In this document: positions 35,253 to 45,813 of the stretch, one piece after another | Numbering within the stretch: position 1 is the first letter of the stretch | How the letters are laid out: every line of letters begins with the position of its first letter | Source of the DNA: Janibacter sp. DB-40 | GTDB lineage: Bacteria; Actinomycetota; Actinomycetes; Actinomycetales; Dermatophilaceae | Direction: 5' to 3' | Assembly (NCBI RefSeq): GCF_029510815.1 | Contig: NZ_CP120360.1 | Location: forward strand, 2,108,001 to 2,172,000 | DNA length: 64,000 bases | Position numbers and translations under genes: made by a program | Notes under the pieces: generated by a model | The model's database searches: none | What the model was told of the DNA's origin: nothing | What the model saw: the letters and a program-made list of their open reading frames with translations, nothing else

Positions 35253-36644
35253 TCAGAGGTGGGTCATGTGACCCGCGATCCCCTCGACGGCCTCCTTGAG
35301 CGCCTCGGAGAGGGTCGGGTGGGCGAAGACGTTCCGGGCGACCTCGTCGGCCGTCAGGTCCCACTGCTGGGCCAGGGTCAGCGCCGGCAGCAGCTCGGTG
35401 ACGTCGGGTCCGATCATGTGCGCGCCGAGGATCTCGTTGTACTCGGCGTCGGCGACGACCTTGACGAAACCGGTCGGGTCACCGAGCCCCACCGCCTTGC
35501 CGTTGGCGCTGAAGGGGAAGGTCGCGGTCTTGACGTCGAAGCCCTTCTCCTTCGCCTGCTCCTCGCTGTAGCCGAAGGAGGCGATCTGCGGGTGGCAGTA
35601 GGTCGCCCGTGGGATGAAGTCGTACTCCACCGGCATCGTCTCCGCGCCGGACATGTGCTCGGCTGCGACGACGCCCTGGGCCTCCGCGGTGTGCGCGAGC
35701 ATCAGCTTGGCGGTGCAGTCACCGACGGCGTAGACGTTCTCGACGTTGGTGCGGCAGTACTCGTCGATGGCGATGGCGCCGCGCTCGGTCACCTCGACCC
35801 CGGCCGCGTCCAGACCGAAGCCCTCGACGCGCGGCGAGAAGCCGATGGCCGAGAGGAGCTTGTCGGCCTCCAGGACCTGCTCCTCGCCCTTCGCGGTCAC
35901 GGTGACCTTGACGCCCGAGCCGGTGTCCTCGACGGACTCGACCTTGGTCGAGAGCATGACCTTCACGCCGAGCTTCTTGTAGTGCTTGAGCAGCTCCTTG
36001 GAGACGGCCGGGTCCTCGGTGGGGACCATCCGGTCGAGGAACTCGACGATCGTCACGTCCACGCCGAAGTTCTTCATGACGTAGGCGAACTCGACGCCGA
36101 TCGCTCCGGAGCCGGCGATGATCATCGAGCCCGGCAGGTTCTCGTCGAGGATCTGCTCCTCGTAGGTGACGACGTTGTCGCTGACCTCGACACCGGGGAG
36201 CATCTTGGTCGTGGCCCCGCTGGCGATGATCAGCTTGTCGAAGGTCACCGACCTCGTCTCGCCGTCGTTGAGCTCGACGTCCATCGACGTGGCCGAGGTG
36301 AGGGTGCCCCAGCCGTCGATCTCGGTGATCTTGTTCTTCTTCATCAGGAAGTGGACGCCCTTGACGATGCCGTCGCTCACCTGGCGGGAGCGCTTGTGCG
36401 TCGGGCCGTAGGACATCGTGGCGTCGCCCTCGATGCCGAACTTCTTCTTGTCGTGCGTCAGCGTGTGCGCCAGCTCGGCGTTCTTGATCAGCGCCTTGCT
36501 GGGGATGCACCCGACGTTGAGGCAGACACCACCCCAGTACTGCTTCTCCACGACGGCAACGCTCTTGCCGAGCTGCGCTGCGCGGATCGCCGCGACGTAT
36601 CCACCGGGTCCTGCACCGAGCACTACGAGGTCGAAGTCAGCCAT
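35253..36644 (-). CDS. lpdA: Dihydrolipoyl dehydrogenase
   Basis: 463 residues, ATG 36644; the frame upstream is PBP2 antisense. FAD site [11 protein letters not shown] (residues 10-20), redox-active disulfide C41/C46 in [18 protein letters not shown] site [13 protein letters not shown], second FAD site YAVGDC, and the C-terminal active-site HPTLSE. E3 component of pyruvate, 2-oxoglutarate or branched-chain dehydrogenase complexes and the glycine cleavage system. It stands alone here, as actinobacterial lpd often does, bounded by a strong terminator. Confidence 0.96.
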   Translation of the reverse strand: MADFDLVVLGAGPGGYVAAIRAAQLGKSVAVVEKQYWGGVCLNVGCIPSKALIKNAELAHTLTHDKKKFGIEGDATMSYGPTHKRSRQVSDGIVKGVHFLMKKNKITEIDGWGTLTSATSMDVELNDGETRSVTFDKLIIASGATTKMLPGVEVSDNVVTYEEQILDENLPGSMIIAGSGAIGVEFAYVMKNFGVDVTIVEFLDRMVPTEDPAVSKELLKHYKKLGVKVMLSTKVESVEDTGSGVKVTVTAKGEEQVLEADKLLSAIGFSPRVEGFGLDAAGVEVTERGAIAIDEYCRTNVENVYAVGDCTAKLMLAHTAEAQGVVAAEHMSGAETMPVEYDFIPRATYCHPQIASFGYSEEQAKEKGFDVKTATFPFSANGKAVGLGDPTGFVKVVADAEYNEILGAHMIGPDVTELLPALTLAQQWDLTADEVARNVFAHPTLSEALKEAVEGIAGHMTHL

Positions 36645-36711
36645 GCGGGACAGCCTAACCACCAGAACGTGGCGTGCACCACGCAGGTCGTACCCGGTCG
36701 ACCGGCGCCGG

Positions 36712-38709
36712 TCAGCGCTCACCCCGGGCGAGCTCCTCGTGGATCTCCCGGGCGACCGGCGCCGCCGTCGCCCCGCCGGTCCCGCCCTGCGAGACGACGA
36801 CCCCGACGACGTACCGGGGGGCATCGACGGGCGCGTACGAGACGAACCAGGCGGTGTCCTGCTTCCCGTGGACCTCGGCGGTCCCGGTCTTGCCCGCGAC
36901 CGGCCACTCGCGCAGCGGGAAGCCGGCGAAGGCGGAGTGGGCGGTGCCGTCGGGCTCGGCCACGACGTCCTGCAGCGCCCGGCGCAGCAGGTCCCCCGAC
37001 TGCCCCGGCAGCTCGATGCTGCCCGAGTCCCCGACGGCCAGGGCGGTGCGGCGCCCGTCGGCCGTGACGGTCGCCCGCCCCAGGTGCGGGGACGGGACCC
37101 GCCCGTCCCGGGCGATGGTGCCGAAGACGGTCGACATCTGCAGCAGGGTGGCGGTGACGTCGCCTTGCCCGATCGACAGGTTGGCCTCGTCACCCGGGCG
37201 GAAGAGGTGTCCGCTCTCGCAGTTCTCCCGGGCCAGCGCCTCGAGGTAGCGCGCGTCGGCACGATCGGCCATGTCCGGGTACCCGATCTCCGCACGCCGG
37301 CAGGACTCCTCCTTCGTGCTCTCCCACCACTCCTGCTTCCACTCCCGGTCGGGGATGCGACCCGCCGACTCGGCGGGGAGGTCGACGCCCGTGGGCGACC
37401 CGAGACCGAGCTGCCGGGCGGTGCGGATGAGCGGGTCGCCGCCGTCGTCCTCGGCGTCCGGGCCACCCTGGGCGCGCCACACGTCCTCGGCCACGCGGTA
37501 GAAGACGGTGTCGCAGGAGACGGTGATCGCCCGGCGCCACGAGATCCAGCCGTAGGAGCGCGACTCGTAGTTGCTGAAGGTGCGGTCGCCGATCCGGTGG
37601 GACGAGGAGCAGTTGACCTGCTCGTCGAGGTCGACCCCGGAGGCGACCGCTCCCGGCAGGGAGACGACCTTGAAGGTGGACGCCGGCGGCTGCGCCACGG
37701 TGCTGACGCGGTCGATGAGGGGGCTGTCCGCCCCCTTCGTCAGGCGGTCGTACTCCTGCTGGGTCACTCCCCGGGACCAGACCGAGGGGTCGTAGGTCGG
37801 CAGGCTGGCCGAGGCGACGATCCCGCCGTCCCGCAGGTCGAGGACGACCGCCGCGGCGGTGTCGGCCGCGTCCCCGCGATCGCGGGCGGCCTGCACCCCC
37901 TCGGCGAGCGCCTCCTCCGTCACCCGCTGCACCCCCCGGTCGAGGGACGTCACGAGGTCCTTGCCGGGGGTGGGCTCGGTGCGGTCGGCCTCCTCGATGG
38001 CGAGGCCGCGGGCGTCGACGCGCACCGTGCGGTGCCCGGGGCGACCGCGCAGCACCTCGTCGTACTGCAGCTCCAGGCCCGCGGCCCCGACGAGGCCCTC
38101 ACCGGTGATCGCCCCGTCCGACTCCGCCACGGCCTCCGCCGTCGGCCGGGTCAGGTAGCCGATGGTCTGCGCGGCGCCACCTCCGTCGGCCCCGAGGTAG
38201 GAGCGCACCGGCTGGGTCGTCACGCTCACGCCCGGATAGCGCTCCGGACGCTCGCCGAACGCGGCGGCCCGCCCGGGGTCGACGTCGACCGCGAGGGGTA
38301 CCGGCACCAGGGGCGACCCCGGCCAGCACAGCGGTGGGTCGGCTGCCCCCGGGGCGCCGCAGAGGGTGGTCCTCCCCCACAGGCGGGCGAAGGGGAGGTC
38401 CAGCGCCCGTGCGACGCGACGGACGGTCGCGCGTCCGCCGTCCTCGGCGTCGGCGAGCGCCGCCCGGTCGATGGTGACGTCGGTGCGCACCGCGTTGTCG
38501 ACGATCGGCCGCCCGTGGCGGTCGAGGATGCGACCACGCAGCGCGGGCAGGGGGACGACCGCCGTCACGGGGCCGCTGACGCCGTCGGCCTCCTCGTGGT
38601 CGGTCAGCTGCAGCTGCCCGAGCCGTCCGAGCAGCACCCCCGCGAGCAGGAGCAGGACCCCGAGCGAGGCGAGCATGCGCACCTGCAGGCGGGGGGCGGC
38701 GCGGCTCAT
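36712..38709 (-). CDS. mrdA: Class B penicillin-binding protein 2 (elongation transpeptidase)
   Basis: 665 residues from ATG 38709, overlapping mreD (ATGA). One N-terminal membrane helix (about residues 12-30), a PBP dimerisation domain ([16 protein letters not shown]), then the transpeptidase with SxxK serine S344 (PPASTFK), SCD in [10 protein letters not shown] and KTG at 607-609. It crosslinks lateral-wall peptidoglycan under MreBCD control. The usual next gene rodA is not present; lpd follows 67 bp beyond. Confidence 0.94.
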   Translation of the reverse strand: MSRAAPRLQVRMLASLGVLLLLAGVLLGRLGQLQLTDHEEADGVSGPVTAVVPLPALRGRILDRHGRPIVDNAVRTDVTIDRAALADAEDGGRATVRRVARALDLPFARLWGRTTLCGAPGAADPPLCWPGSPLVPVPLAVDVDPGRAAAFGERPERYPGVSVTTQPVRSYLGADGGGAAQTIGYLTRPTAEAVAESDGAITGEGLVGAAGLELQYDEVLRGRPGHRTVRVDARGLAIEEADRTEPTPGKDLVTSLDRGVQRVTEEALAEGVQAARDRGDAADTAAAVVLDLRDGGIVASASLPTYDPSVWSRGVTQQEYDRLTKGADSPLIDRVSTVAQPPASTFKVVSLPGAVASGVDLDEQVNCSSSHRIGDRTFSNYESRSYGWISWRRAITVSCDTVFYRVAEDVWRAQGGPDAEDDGGDPLIRTARQLGLGSPTGVDLPAESAGRIPDREWKQEWWESTKEESCRRAEIGYPDMADRADARYLEALARENCESGHLFRPGDEANLSIGQGDVTATLLQMSTVFGTIARDGRVPSPHLGRATVTADGRRTALAVGDSGSIELPGQSGDLLRRALQDVVAEPDGTAHSAFAGFPLREWPVAGKTGTAEVHGKQDTAWFVSYAPVDAPRYVVGVVVSQGGTGGATAAPVAREIHEELARGER

Positions 38710-39194
38710 GCCCACCGCCGGGTGACGAGCGCCGCCTCCAACCGCCCGACGAGCCCGACGAGCACGAGCCCGACGGTCGCCGTGGCGAGGACCTCCCACG
38801 CGAGAGCGCCCCAGGCGATCGGGCGGGCGCTGGCCAGGTCGACGAGCACCGGGAGCGCGCGGGCGACGACCACCGCGGCAGCGGTGACGGGGACCGGCCA
38901 CCACCACGGGTGACCGGCACGGCGACGGGCCGTCCCGGCGAGCCATCCCGCGGCCGCGTACCCGAGGGCGGAGACCCCGAGCGGGTCGGCCACGGGCGGG
39001 GCGAGGTCGAGCAGCCACCCGCCGAGGAGACCCGTCAGTGCGCCGGCCCACGACCCCGACACGAGCGCGACGCCGACGACGACGACGAGGACGAGGTCCG
39101 GCGGGGTGACCACCCCGCGCGCGCCCAGAGCGAGCACGGCGACGAGCGCCGCTGCGAGGAGCAGCAGCCGCAGGGGCCAACGCAGTCCGGTCAC
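38706..39194 (-). CDS. mreD: Rod shape-determining protein MreD
   Basis: 162 residues from GTG 39194, four bases into mreC, with GGAGGA upstream. Short, very hydrophobic protein with about five helices. The SWAGALTGLLGGWLLDLAPP segment matches the helix 2-3 region of MreD. Position between mreC and mrdA confirms the call. Part of the elongasome linking MreB filaments to PBP2. Confidence 0.88.
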   Translation of the reverse strand: MTGLRWPLRLLLLAAALVAVLALGARGVVTPPDLVLVVVVGVALVSGSWAGALTGLLGGWLLDLAPPVADPLGVSALGYAAAGWLAGTARRRAGHPWWWPVPVTAAAVVVARALPVLVDLASARPIAWGALAWEVLATATVGLVLVGLVGRLEAALVTRRWA

Positions 39195-39952
39195 GACGGG
39201 GGCTCCTCCCGGCCGGTGACGACGGCGACGACGTCGAGCGAGGTCAGCTCGACGGCCGGGTCGACGCGGGCGGTGTCGGTGAGCGCGCCGGGGGACGCTC
39301 GACGTCCGTGACGGTGCCGACGGTGATGCCCGGCGGGTAGGGGCGGCCATTCGGGCTGCCCAGGGTGACGACCTCGTCGCCGGCCCCGACGGCGTCGCGC
39401 CCGAGCTGGGTGACGACGAGCTCGTCCGCGTCGTGGGAGGTGGTGGGGTCGGACCCGGTCAGGGTGCCGATGACCCCCTTCGCCCCGGTGCGCACGCCGA
39501 CCCCGGCGCGGGGGAGCCGATGACCTCGACGTCGGAGCTCCACCTGCCGACCTCCACGACGCGACCGACGAGGCCCCCGGGGCGATGACGGCGCTGTCGG
39601 GCCGGACCCCGTCCCGTCGCCCGACGTCGATGGTGACGCGCTCGGGGCCGGACGCCCCGGCGCGCTCGAGGGCCACGACCCGGGCCGTCGTCGTCGTGAT
39701 CCCCGTGACCGGGAGGTCGTCGGCCTGCGAGGCGACCCGGCGCTGCTCCTCGAGGCGGCGCACCTGCTCCTCCAGGCGCAGGTTCTCGCGCGCCAGGGCG
39801 TCGACGCGGTCCCCTCCCGGCGCGACGAGGCGCTCGACCGGGCCGAGGACGGCGGCGCCCGCCCCCCGCAGGGGGCCCAGGGGCGCTCCGGCGACGTCCG
39901 CGAGGAGGACGACGAGGGTCAGGGCCAGCAGGGCGAGCAGCAGACGACGCAT
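39191..39952 (-). CDS. mreC: Cell shape-determining protein MreC, three apparent frameshifts
   Basis: About 254 residues after repair. It starts at ATG 39952 with a membrane helix (residues 4-20), a coiled coil (ALARENLRLEEQVRRLEEQ) and the MreC beta domain. Frame changes occur at C run 39574-39578, G run 39510-39514 and G run 39290-39294. One extra base in each run restores APGGLVGRV, GSPRAGVGV and ERPPGALTD, and the three together bring the frame back to the stop at 39191. Because the operon is otherwise intact and MreC is normally required, sequencing error is the simplest reading. Scaffold for the elongasome. Confidence 0.85.
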   Translation of the reverse strand: MRRLLLALLALTLVVLLADVAGAPLGPLRGAGAAVLGPVERLVAPGGDRVDALARENLRLEEQVRRLEEQRRVASQADDLPVTGITTTTARVVALERAGASGPERVTIDVGRRDGVRPDSAVIAPGASSVASWRSAGGAPTSRSSAPPRRGRRAHRGEGGHRHPDRVRPHHLPRRGRARRHPARARRRRGRRRGRHPGQPEWPPLPAGHHRRHRHGRRASPGALTDTARVDPAVELTSLDVVAVVTGREEPPS

Positions 39953-40959
39953 CAGAAGCGGTGCCCGTCGACGAGGACGGGCCGGAGGGCGGCGAAGTCG
40001 TCGATGCACCGTCCGGCACCCCGGGCGACCGCGCGCAACGGCGCGTGGGCGACGGTGACCGGGACCCCGAGCTCGTGGCGCATCCGCTCGTCGAGCCCAC
40101 GCAGGAGCGCACCCCCGCCGGTGAGGGTGATCCCGCGCTCGAGGACGTCCCCCGCCAGCTCCGGCGGGCAGCGGTCGAGCACCTCGCGCACGAGGGCGAT
40201 GACCGTCCCGATGGGCTGCGCGATGGCCCGACGGATCTCGGCCGAGCCCACGTCGACCGTCTTGGGCAGTCCGGTGACCAGGTCGCGTCCGCGCACCCGG
40301 GTGCTCACCTCGGTCGCGAGCGGGAAGGCCGACCCGACCGTGACCTTGATGTCCTCGGCGCTGCGCTCGCCCAGCAGCAGCGAGAGGTCGCGGCGCACGT
40401 GGTCGGCGATCGCCTCGTCCACCGCGTCACCGGCCGTGCGGGTGCTGCGGGAGGCGACGATCCCCCCGAGCGCGATCACGGCCACGTCGGTCGACCCGCC
40501 GCCGATGTCGACGACCATCGAGGCCCGGGTGTCGGTCACCGGGAGCCCGGCGCCGATCGCGGCCACCATCGGCTCCTCGACGAGGTAGACCCGTCGGGCT
40601 CCGACGCGCAGGGCCGTCTCCTCGACGGCCCGCCGCTCGACGCCCGTGATGTCACTGGGGATGCACACGACGACCCGGGGGCGCACGATGCTCGACATGC
40701 CGACACGCTCGGTGAACCAGCGCAGCATCTGCTCGGCGGCGTCGGGCTCGCTGATGACCCCACCCCGCAGGGGGCGGACGGCGCGCACCGCCCCGGGGGT
40801 GCGGCCGAGCATCTCCTTCGCCCGGCGACCGGCAGCCACGAGCTCGCCGGTCTCGACGCTCAGGGCGACCACGCTGGGCTCGTCGAGGACCACGCCCCGC
40901 TCCCGCGAGTGGATCAGGGTGTTGGCGGTCCCCAGGTCGATCGCGAGATCGCGCGACAT
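39952..40959 (-). CDS. mreB: Rod shape-determining protein MreB
   Basis: 335 residues from ATG 40959. Actin-fold ATPase: phosphate-1 motif AIDLGTANTL, phosphate-2 VVDIGGGSTDVAVI, adenosine motif TGGGALLRGL. IVRPRVVVCIPS and EEPMVAAIGAGLPV match MreB. It forms curved filaments that orient cell-wall synthesis. The stop overlaps mreC by one base (TGATG). Its presence implies MreB-directed lateral growth in an actinobacterium, a trait that is patchy in Micrococcales. Confidence 0.95.
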   Translation of the reverse strand: MSRDLAIDLGTANTLIHSRERGVVLDEPSVVALSVETGELVAAGRRAKEMLGRTPGAVRAVRPLRGGVISEPDAAEQMLRWFTERVGMSSIVRPRVVVCIPSDITGVERRAVEETALRVGARRVYLVEEPMVAAIGAGLPVTDTRASMVVDIGGGSTDVAVIALGGIVASRSTRTAGDAVDEAIADHVRRDLSLLLGERSAEDIKVTVGSAFPLATEVSTRVRGRDLVTGLPKTVDVGSAEIRRAIAQPIGTVIALVREVLDRCPPELAGDVLERGITLTGGGALLRGLDERMRHELGVPVTVAHAPLRAVARGAGRCIDDFAALRPVLVDGHRF

Positions 40960-40999
40960 GCCCTGGAAGGCACGGCGCAGGCGCGTCCCCCCGGCCACC

Positions 41000-41422
41000 T
41001 CAGAGGCCGGGGAACCAGATGCCGATCTCGCGCTCGGCGGACTCCGGGGAGTCCGAGCCGTGCACGATGTTCTCGTCGACCGTGCCGGACCACTTGCGGC
41101 CGAGGTCGCCGCGGATCGTGCCCGGGGCCGCCTCGGTCGGCTTGGTCGCACCGGCGAGGGACCGGAAGCCCTTGATGCACTCCTCGCCCTCGATGACCAC
41201 GGCCGCGGCCGGACCGGAGGACATGAACTCCAGCAGCGGCTCGTAGAAGGGCTTGCCCTCGTGCTCCGCGTAGTGGGCGGCGAGCTGCTCGCGCGTCGGG
41301 GTGACCACCGCGAGCGCGGCGAGGGTGTACCCCTTCGCCTCGATCCGGCGGATCACCTCGCCGGTGAGGCCACGACGGAAACCGTCGGGCTTGACGAGGA
41401 TGAGGGAGCGTTCGGTCTGCAT
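41000..41422 (-). CDS. ndk: Nucleoside diphosphate kinase
   Basis: 140 residues from ATG 41422 (GTG 41434 would add four). Phosphohistidine H121 in NIVHGSDS, RSLILVKPDGFRRG at the N terminus, and PGTIRGDLG. It equilibrates NTP and dNTP pools. There is a small insertion (RKWSGTVDE) between TIRGDLG and NIVHGSD relative to the shortest members. It lies between uppP and mreB on one strand. Confidence 0.96.
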   Translation of the reverse strand: MQTERSLILVKPDGFRRGLTGEVIRRIEAKGYTLAALAVVTPTREQLAAHYAEHEGKPFYEPLLEFMSSGPAAAVVIEGEECIKGFRSLAGATKPTEAAPGTIRGDLGRKWSGTVDENIVHGSDSPESAEREIGIWFPGL

Positions 41423-41447
41423 GGTCTCGGTCACGGGCCCAGCGTAG

Positions 41448-42278
41448 TCACGCCGCGATGGTGCCCGTGCCCAGCAGGGCGAACAGGCCCAGGGCGAGGA
41501 CGATGCGGTAGATCATGAAGGGGGTGAAGGTGTGCGTGGTGATGTACCGCATGAACCACGCGATGACGGCGTAGCCGACGGCGAACGCCACGGCCGTCGC
41601 CGCCCAGATCGGACCCCAGTTGGCACCCGAGCCCTCGGCCTCCCCGCGCAGGACCTCCACGACCTGCAGTCCGCCGGAGGCGAGCACGGCGGGGATGGCG
41701 AGCAGGAAGGAGTAGCGGGCCGCGGCCTCGCGGGTGTACCCCATGAAGAGACCACCGGCGATCGTCCCGCCGCTGCGCGAGACACCGGGGACGAGTGCCA
41801 GCGCCTGCCACAGCCCGTAGAAGATGCCGTGCTTCCACGTCAGCTCCGTCAGCCGGCGCTCCTGCCGGCCGACCCGCTCGGCCACCATGATGACCAGCGC
41901 GAAGACGAGCAGCATCGTGGCGGTGATCCACAGGCTCCGCAGGTCGGTCTCGATCTGGTCCTTGAAGAGCAGGCCGAGCACACCGATGGGGATGCTGCCG
42001 GCGATGACGAGCCACCCCATGCGCACGTCGGGGTCGCTCTGGGGGACCTTGCCCACGAGCGCGAGGCACCACTGGCGGATGATCGTGACGATGTCCCGCC
42101 AGAAGTAGATGAGCACCGCGGTCTCGGTCCCGAGCTGGGTGATCGCCGTGAAGGCCGCGCCGGGGTCGTCCTGGCCGATCAGCTGCCCGACGATCGAGAT
42201 GTGGGCGCTGGAGGAGATCGGGAGGAACTCGGTCAGCCCCTGCACCAGGCCCAGGATCAGGGCGGTCAGGTAGTCCAT
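41448..42278 (-). CDS. uppP: Undecaprenyl-diphosphatase UppP/BacA
   Basis: 276-residue polytopic enzyme that recycles undecaprenyl pyrophosphate for peptidoglycan synthesis. Signature [13 protein letters not shown] (residues 14-26) and the second motif PGVSRSGGT carry the catalytic Glu, Ser and Arg residues. ATG 42278 overlaps the DUF4233 stop (TGATG). Its placement between DUF4233 and ndk interrupts the frequent folC-DUF4233-ndk order and adds another envelope gene to the mre run. Confidence 0.96.
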   Translation of the reverse strand: MDYLTALILGLVQGLTEFLPISSSAHISIVGQLIGQDDPGAAFTAITQLGTETAVLIYFWRDIVTIIRQWCLALVGKVPQSDPDVRMGWLVIAGSIPIGVLGLLFKDQIETDLRSLWITATMLLVFALVIMVAERVGRQERRLTELTWKHGIFYGLWQALALVPGVSRSGGTIAGGLFMGYTREAAARYSFLLAIPAVLASGGLQVVEVLRGEAEGSGANWGPIWAATAVAFAVGYAVIAWFMRYITTHTFTPFMIYRIVLALGLFALLGTGTIAA

Positions 42279-42688
42279 CAGCGCTCCTGCTGCTGCTCGA
42301 GGGCCCGGGCGATCTGCTCACGGTCGACCCGGCGCCCCACGCGCTGGCAGTACCCGTACAGCACCGCGAAGAGGATGCCGACGAGGAACATCATCGTCAC
42401 CCAGACACCGGAGAGGATCGACAGGACCTGCACGATCCACCCCAGGGCCGGGCCGAAGGGACGCTTCATCAGGCCGGCCGCGACGACCGCGAGGACCGCG
42501 AGCGCGCTCATCAGGGCGAAGGGGGTCAGGCCGGCGACGACCGGCTGCTGGTCCGGGTTGAGCCCGCGTGCGGTCAGCGCCCCGAAGAAGATGACCAAGG
42601 CCTGCCCACCGAGGACGGCGGCGAGCATGCGCCACATGAACTTGCCCTGCGGGCGCGCCCGATCGGGCGGGGTCCTGTCAGAAGTCAC
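42278..42688 (-). CDS. DUF4233 membrane protein
   Basis: 136 residues from GTG 42688; GTG 42724 is an alternative that adds 12 residues directly after folC. Four hydrophobic segments, [22 protein letters not shown] and the ending [25 protein letters not shown], are typical of the small family found between folC and ndk in actinobacteria. Function unknown. Confidence 0.82.
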   Translation of the reverse strand: MTSDRTPPDRARPQGKFMWRMLAAVLGGQALVIFFGALTARGLNPDQQPVVAGLTPFALMSALAVLAVVAAGLMKRPFGPALGWIVQVLSILSGVWVTMMFLVGILFAVLYGYCQRVGRRVDREQIARALEQQQER

Positions 42689-42729
42689 GGACGACAGGGT
42701 ATGTCGCGCGCGGCCGTGCGCCACATCCG

Positions 42730-44175
42730 TCAGTCGTCACCGTCCGGCAGCTCGAGCGGCTGGACCTCCGGCTGCTTCACCGGCGCCTCGACCTCCGTGA
42801 CCCCGAGGAGCAGGCGCACCTCGCCGACCGTGACGATCGAGCCGGTGGCGACGACGCCCCCGGACACGCCCCCTTCGTCGGCCAGCTGCGCGGCGTGGTC
42901 CAGCGCGTCCGGCAGCTCGTCGATGACGGTGACGCGGTGGTCACCGAAGACCTCCCCGGCGATCTCGCCGAGACGGGACGGGCGCATCGCCCGCGGGGAG
43001 GTGCTGCGGGTGATGACGACCTCGTCCAGTGCCGGCTCGAGCGACTCGAGGATCCCGACGACGTCCTTGTCGGTGAAGATCGAGATCACCCCGACCAGGC
43101 GGCCGAAGGTGAAGGAGTCCTTGAGCGCCTCGGCGAGGACGGCGGCCCCGTGCGGGTTGTGGGCGGCGTCGACGATGACCGTGGGACTGCGGCGCACGAT
43201 CTCCAGGCGGCCGGGTGAGGTGGCCGCGGCGAGGCCGGCGGCGAGCACCTCCTCGGCCAGCGGCTGCTCCCCCCCGCCGAGGAAGGCCTCCACGGCCGCC
43301 ACGGCGAGCGCGGCATTGTCCGCCTGGTGCGCCCCATGGAGGTTGAGCACCAGGTCGGGGTGGTCACCGGCGAGGCCGCGGAGGGAGACCATCTGACCGC
43401 CGACGGCGACCTCGCGCTCGAGCACGCCGAAGTCGGTGCCCGCGACGGCCAGCCGGGCGCCCACCTCCTCCGCGCGGTCGGCGAGGATGGCGGCGACGTC
43501 CGGGTCCTGGGGCGCGGAGACGACGATGGCGTCGGGGTGGATGATCCCGGCCTTCTCGTGGGCGATGTCCTGGACCGAGTCGCCGAGGAAGTGCTGGTGG
43601 TCGACACCGATCGGGGTGATGACGGCGACGTCCGCCTCGACGACATTGGTCGCGTCCCAGGAGCCGCCCATGCCGACCTCGACGATCGCGACGTCGATCG
43701 GGGCATCGGCGAAGGCGGTGTAGGCGAGGGCGACCAGGACCTCGAAGTAGGTCATCCGCGGCCCGCCCTCCGAGACCGAGCGGGTGTCGACCGCGTCGAC
43801 GAAGGGGGCGATGTCCGCCCACGCGTCGAGGAAGGCCTCGCGGGTGATCAGCTCACCACCGATGGTGATGCGCTCGCGGATGTCCTGCAGGTGCGGGGAG
43901 GTGAAGCGGCCGGTCTTCAGGCCGGACTCGCGCAGGATCGACTCGATGATCCGCGCGGTCGAGGTCTTGCCGTTCGTGCCGGTGATGTGGATGACCGGCA
44001 GTGCGCGCTGCGGCTCCCCGAGCAGGTCCATGACCGCCCGGATGCGGTCGAGGCTGGGCTGGAGGTCGTGCTCGGGCGCGCGGGCGAGGATCCCGTCCTC
44101 GACCTCGCGCATCCGCTTGCGCAGCTCGAGCTCGTCGGCGGCCTGTCGCTGCTGGGCGTCGGGGGCTGGGCTCAT
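42730..44175 (-). CDS. folC: Bifunctional folylpolyglutamate/dihydrofolate synthase
   Basis: 481 residues from ATG 44175. Mur-ligase-type ATP-grasping enzyme adding glutamate to folates: P-loop ITGTNGKTSTARI, folate-synthase motif GRFTSPHLQDIRERI, VEVGMGGSWDATNVV, and the second signature VDAAHNPHGA. It converts dihydropteroate to dihydrofolate and polyglutamylates tetrahydrofolate. Folate use by ThyA and the DHFR fusion is encoded at the other end of the window. The SD-rich gap to the next upstream gene on the other side is 19 bp. Confidence 0.95.
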   Translation of the reverse strand: MSPAPDAQQRQAADELELRKRMREVEDGILARAPEHDLQPSLDRIRAVMDLLGEPQRALPVIHITGTNGKTSTARIIESILRESGLKTGRFTSPHLQDIRERITIGGELITREAFLDAWADIAPFVDAVDTRSVSEGGPRMTYFEVLVALAYTAFADAPIDVAIVEVGMGGSWDATNVVEADVAVITPIGVDHQHFLGDSVQDIAHEKAGIIHPDAIVVSAPQDPDVAAILADRAEEVGARLAVAGTDFGVLEREVAVGGQMVSLRGLAGDHPDLVLNLHGAHQADNAALAVAAVEAFLGGGEQPLAEEVLAAGLAAATSPGRLEIVRRSPTVIVDAAHNPHGAAVLAEALKDSFTFGRLVGVISIFTDKDVVGILESLEPALDEVVITRSTSPRAMRPSRLGEIAGEVFGDHRVTVIDELPDALDHAAQLADEGGVSGGVVATGSIVTVGEVRLLLGVTEVEAPVKQPEVQPLELPDGDD

Positions 44176-44194
44176 GCGGGAGATTGTCCCATCG

Positions 44195-45787
44195 TCAGGC
44201 AGTGCGTCGTGCATGCAGGACCACGTCGTGCACGTGCTGCGTGGAGAGGGCGCCGGCCGGACGGGTCCGACGCTCCCCGGCCTCGATGACCCACCCCGCA
44301 CGTCCCCTGATCGCGGCGAGGAACTCGCCGGTGTCGACGAAGGCCTCGTGGTCGAAGGGGCGCGTCTGCTCGACATCACCGCCGGCCAGGTCCATGTCGT
44401 GCGTGTCGTGGTTGATGACCACCAGGCGACCACCGCGCGCCACGGCGTCGAGCACGTTGGCCACGCCGCGCCCGTCGGGCGTCCGCGGGAGGGACGCGTA
44501 CGCCGCGGTGACGAGGTCGTACTGCTTCCCGCCAAAGGGATCGGCCGCATTCGCGTCGGCCCGGAGGCGCTCCATCCGCAGGCCCCGCTCCCCTGCCGCC
44601 GCACCGACTCGCTCCAACGCGAGCTCGGAGATGTCGCTGGCCGTCACCCGCCACCCCTGCTGGGCCAACCAGAGGGCGTCGCCCCCTTCGCCCGCTCCCA
44701 CGTCGAGAGCGGACCCCGGCGCCAGCCCCTCGACCTCGGCGACGAGGGAGCCGTTGGGGTTGCCGCTCCACTGCAGGCCACCGCAGTAGCGACCGTCCCA
44801 GTCCGCGGCGTGCGCGTTCGGCCGTGCCGCTGCCTGCAGGTCCTCCTGCGCGAGGTCGAAGCTGATCATGCTGCCCACCCGCGTGCCGGCCGCGGCGGTC
44901 GGCAGGACCTGCAGCATCGGCTCGGCGAGCGTGCCGACGGCGTAGACCCCGGGGGCAGCCGTGGCGCCCGTCATCGGGTCGGCCTCGACGTGCGTGGCGA
45001 TTCCGGTGGGGTGCTCGCCGGCCGTCAGCCCCACCCCGGCGAAGGGGGCGACCCGGGCATGCAGTCGGGTCCCGATGAGCATCGCGTCGGCCTCGATGAA
45101 GCTGCCGTCCGCGAGGCGGACTCCGCTGAGCGCGCCGGCGTCGTCACTGAGGACCCGCTCGGCCCGCGCCACGACGACCTTCACCCCCGCCTCGCGCAAC
45201 AGCTGCAGCTGCGGGTCATCCGCGGCCACACCCTCGTGGACCAGGACGGTGAGGTCACCGGTGAGCTGACGCAGCAGCGGCAGCGGGTGCAGACCCATCG
45301 GCGAGGTCACGAGCGCGACGAGGCGCTCGTCCCGGACCTCGTAGCCGTGGCAGAAAGGGCAGTGGATGACCGCGCCACCCCAGTGCTCGGCCAGGCCGGG
45401 CAGGTCGGGGAGCTCGTCGCTCAGGCCGGTCGCGGCGACGACCCGGCGGGCGTGGACCACGTGTCCACCACTGAGTGCGACACGGAAGCCGCCGTCCTCG
45501 CGGGTCACGTCGACGGCGCGACCGGTGAGCACCTCGGCGCCGTAGGAGCGCACCTCCTCACGCGCGATCCGCAGGAAGTCCGCGGGCGAGCGACCCTCGT
45601 GGCCGAGGTAGCTGTGCATCTGGTCGGCGGGCGCGTTCCGGGGCTCGCCGGAGTCGATGACGATCACCGACCGACACTGGCGGGAGAGCTGCAAGGTCGT
45701 GGCGAGGCCCGCGGCGGAACCGCCGACGACGGCCACGTCGACGTGTCGCTCGATGACGGACGGGGTGCTGTGGTCGTGGGTGCTCAT
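44195..45787 (-). CDS. Thioredoxin-reductase-like oxidoreductase fused to a class I methyltransferase
   Basis: 530 residues from ATG 45787. Residues 1-about 315 are a pyridine nucleotide-disulfide reductase: FAD motif VVGGSAAGLA (20-29), redox pair C143-PF-C146 in HCPFCHGYE, and the second FAD motif GVYAVGTLAEP. Residues about 325-530 are a Rossmann methyltransferase: WDGRYCGGLQWSGNPN, SAM loop LDVGAGEGGDALWLA, VTASDISELAL. Both domains are complete in one frame. Comparable fusions are known in actinobacteria, with roles in thiol or electrophile/metalloid handling suspected but not shown. A divergent XRE-cupin regulator probably controls it. Confidence 0.9.
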   Translation of the reverse strand: MSTHDHSTPSVIERHVDVAVVGGSAAGLATTLQLSRQCRSVIVIDSGEPRNAPADQMHSYLGHEGRSPADFLRIAREEVRSYGAEVLTGRAVDVTREDGGFRVALSGGHVVHARRVVAATGLSDELPDLPGLAEHWGGAVIHCPFCHGYEVRDERLVALVTSPMGLHPLPLLRQLTGDLTVLVHEGVAADDPQLQLLREAGVKVVVARAERVLSDDAGALSGVRLADGSFIEADAMLIGTRLHARVAPFAGVGLTAGEHPTGIATHVEADPMTGATAAPGVYAVGTLAEPMLQVLPTAAAGTRVGSMISFDLAQEDLQAAARPNAHAADWDGRYCGGLQWSGNPNGSLVAEVEGLAPGSALDVGAGEGGDALWLAQQGWRVTASDISELALERVGAAAGERGLRMERLRADANAADPFGGKQYDLVTAAYASLPRTPDGRGVANVLDAVARGGRLVVINHDTHDMDLAGGDVEQTRPFDHEAFVDTGEFLAAIRGRAGWVIEAGERRTRPAGALSTQHVHDVVLHARRTA

Positions 45788-45813
45788 GACGTTCAGCGTA
45801 GGCCGCTCTAGCG

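Noticed and set aside
39191..39952. mreC as a decayed pseudogene
   Set aside because: Three single-base contractions all in G/C runs, intact operon and intact downstream coupling fit sequencing error better than decay.
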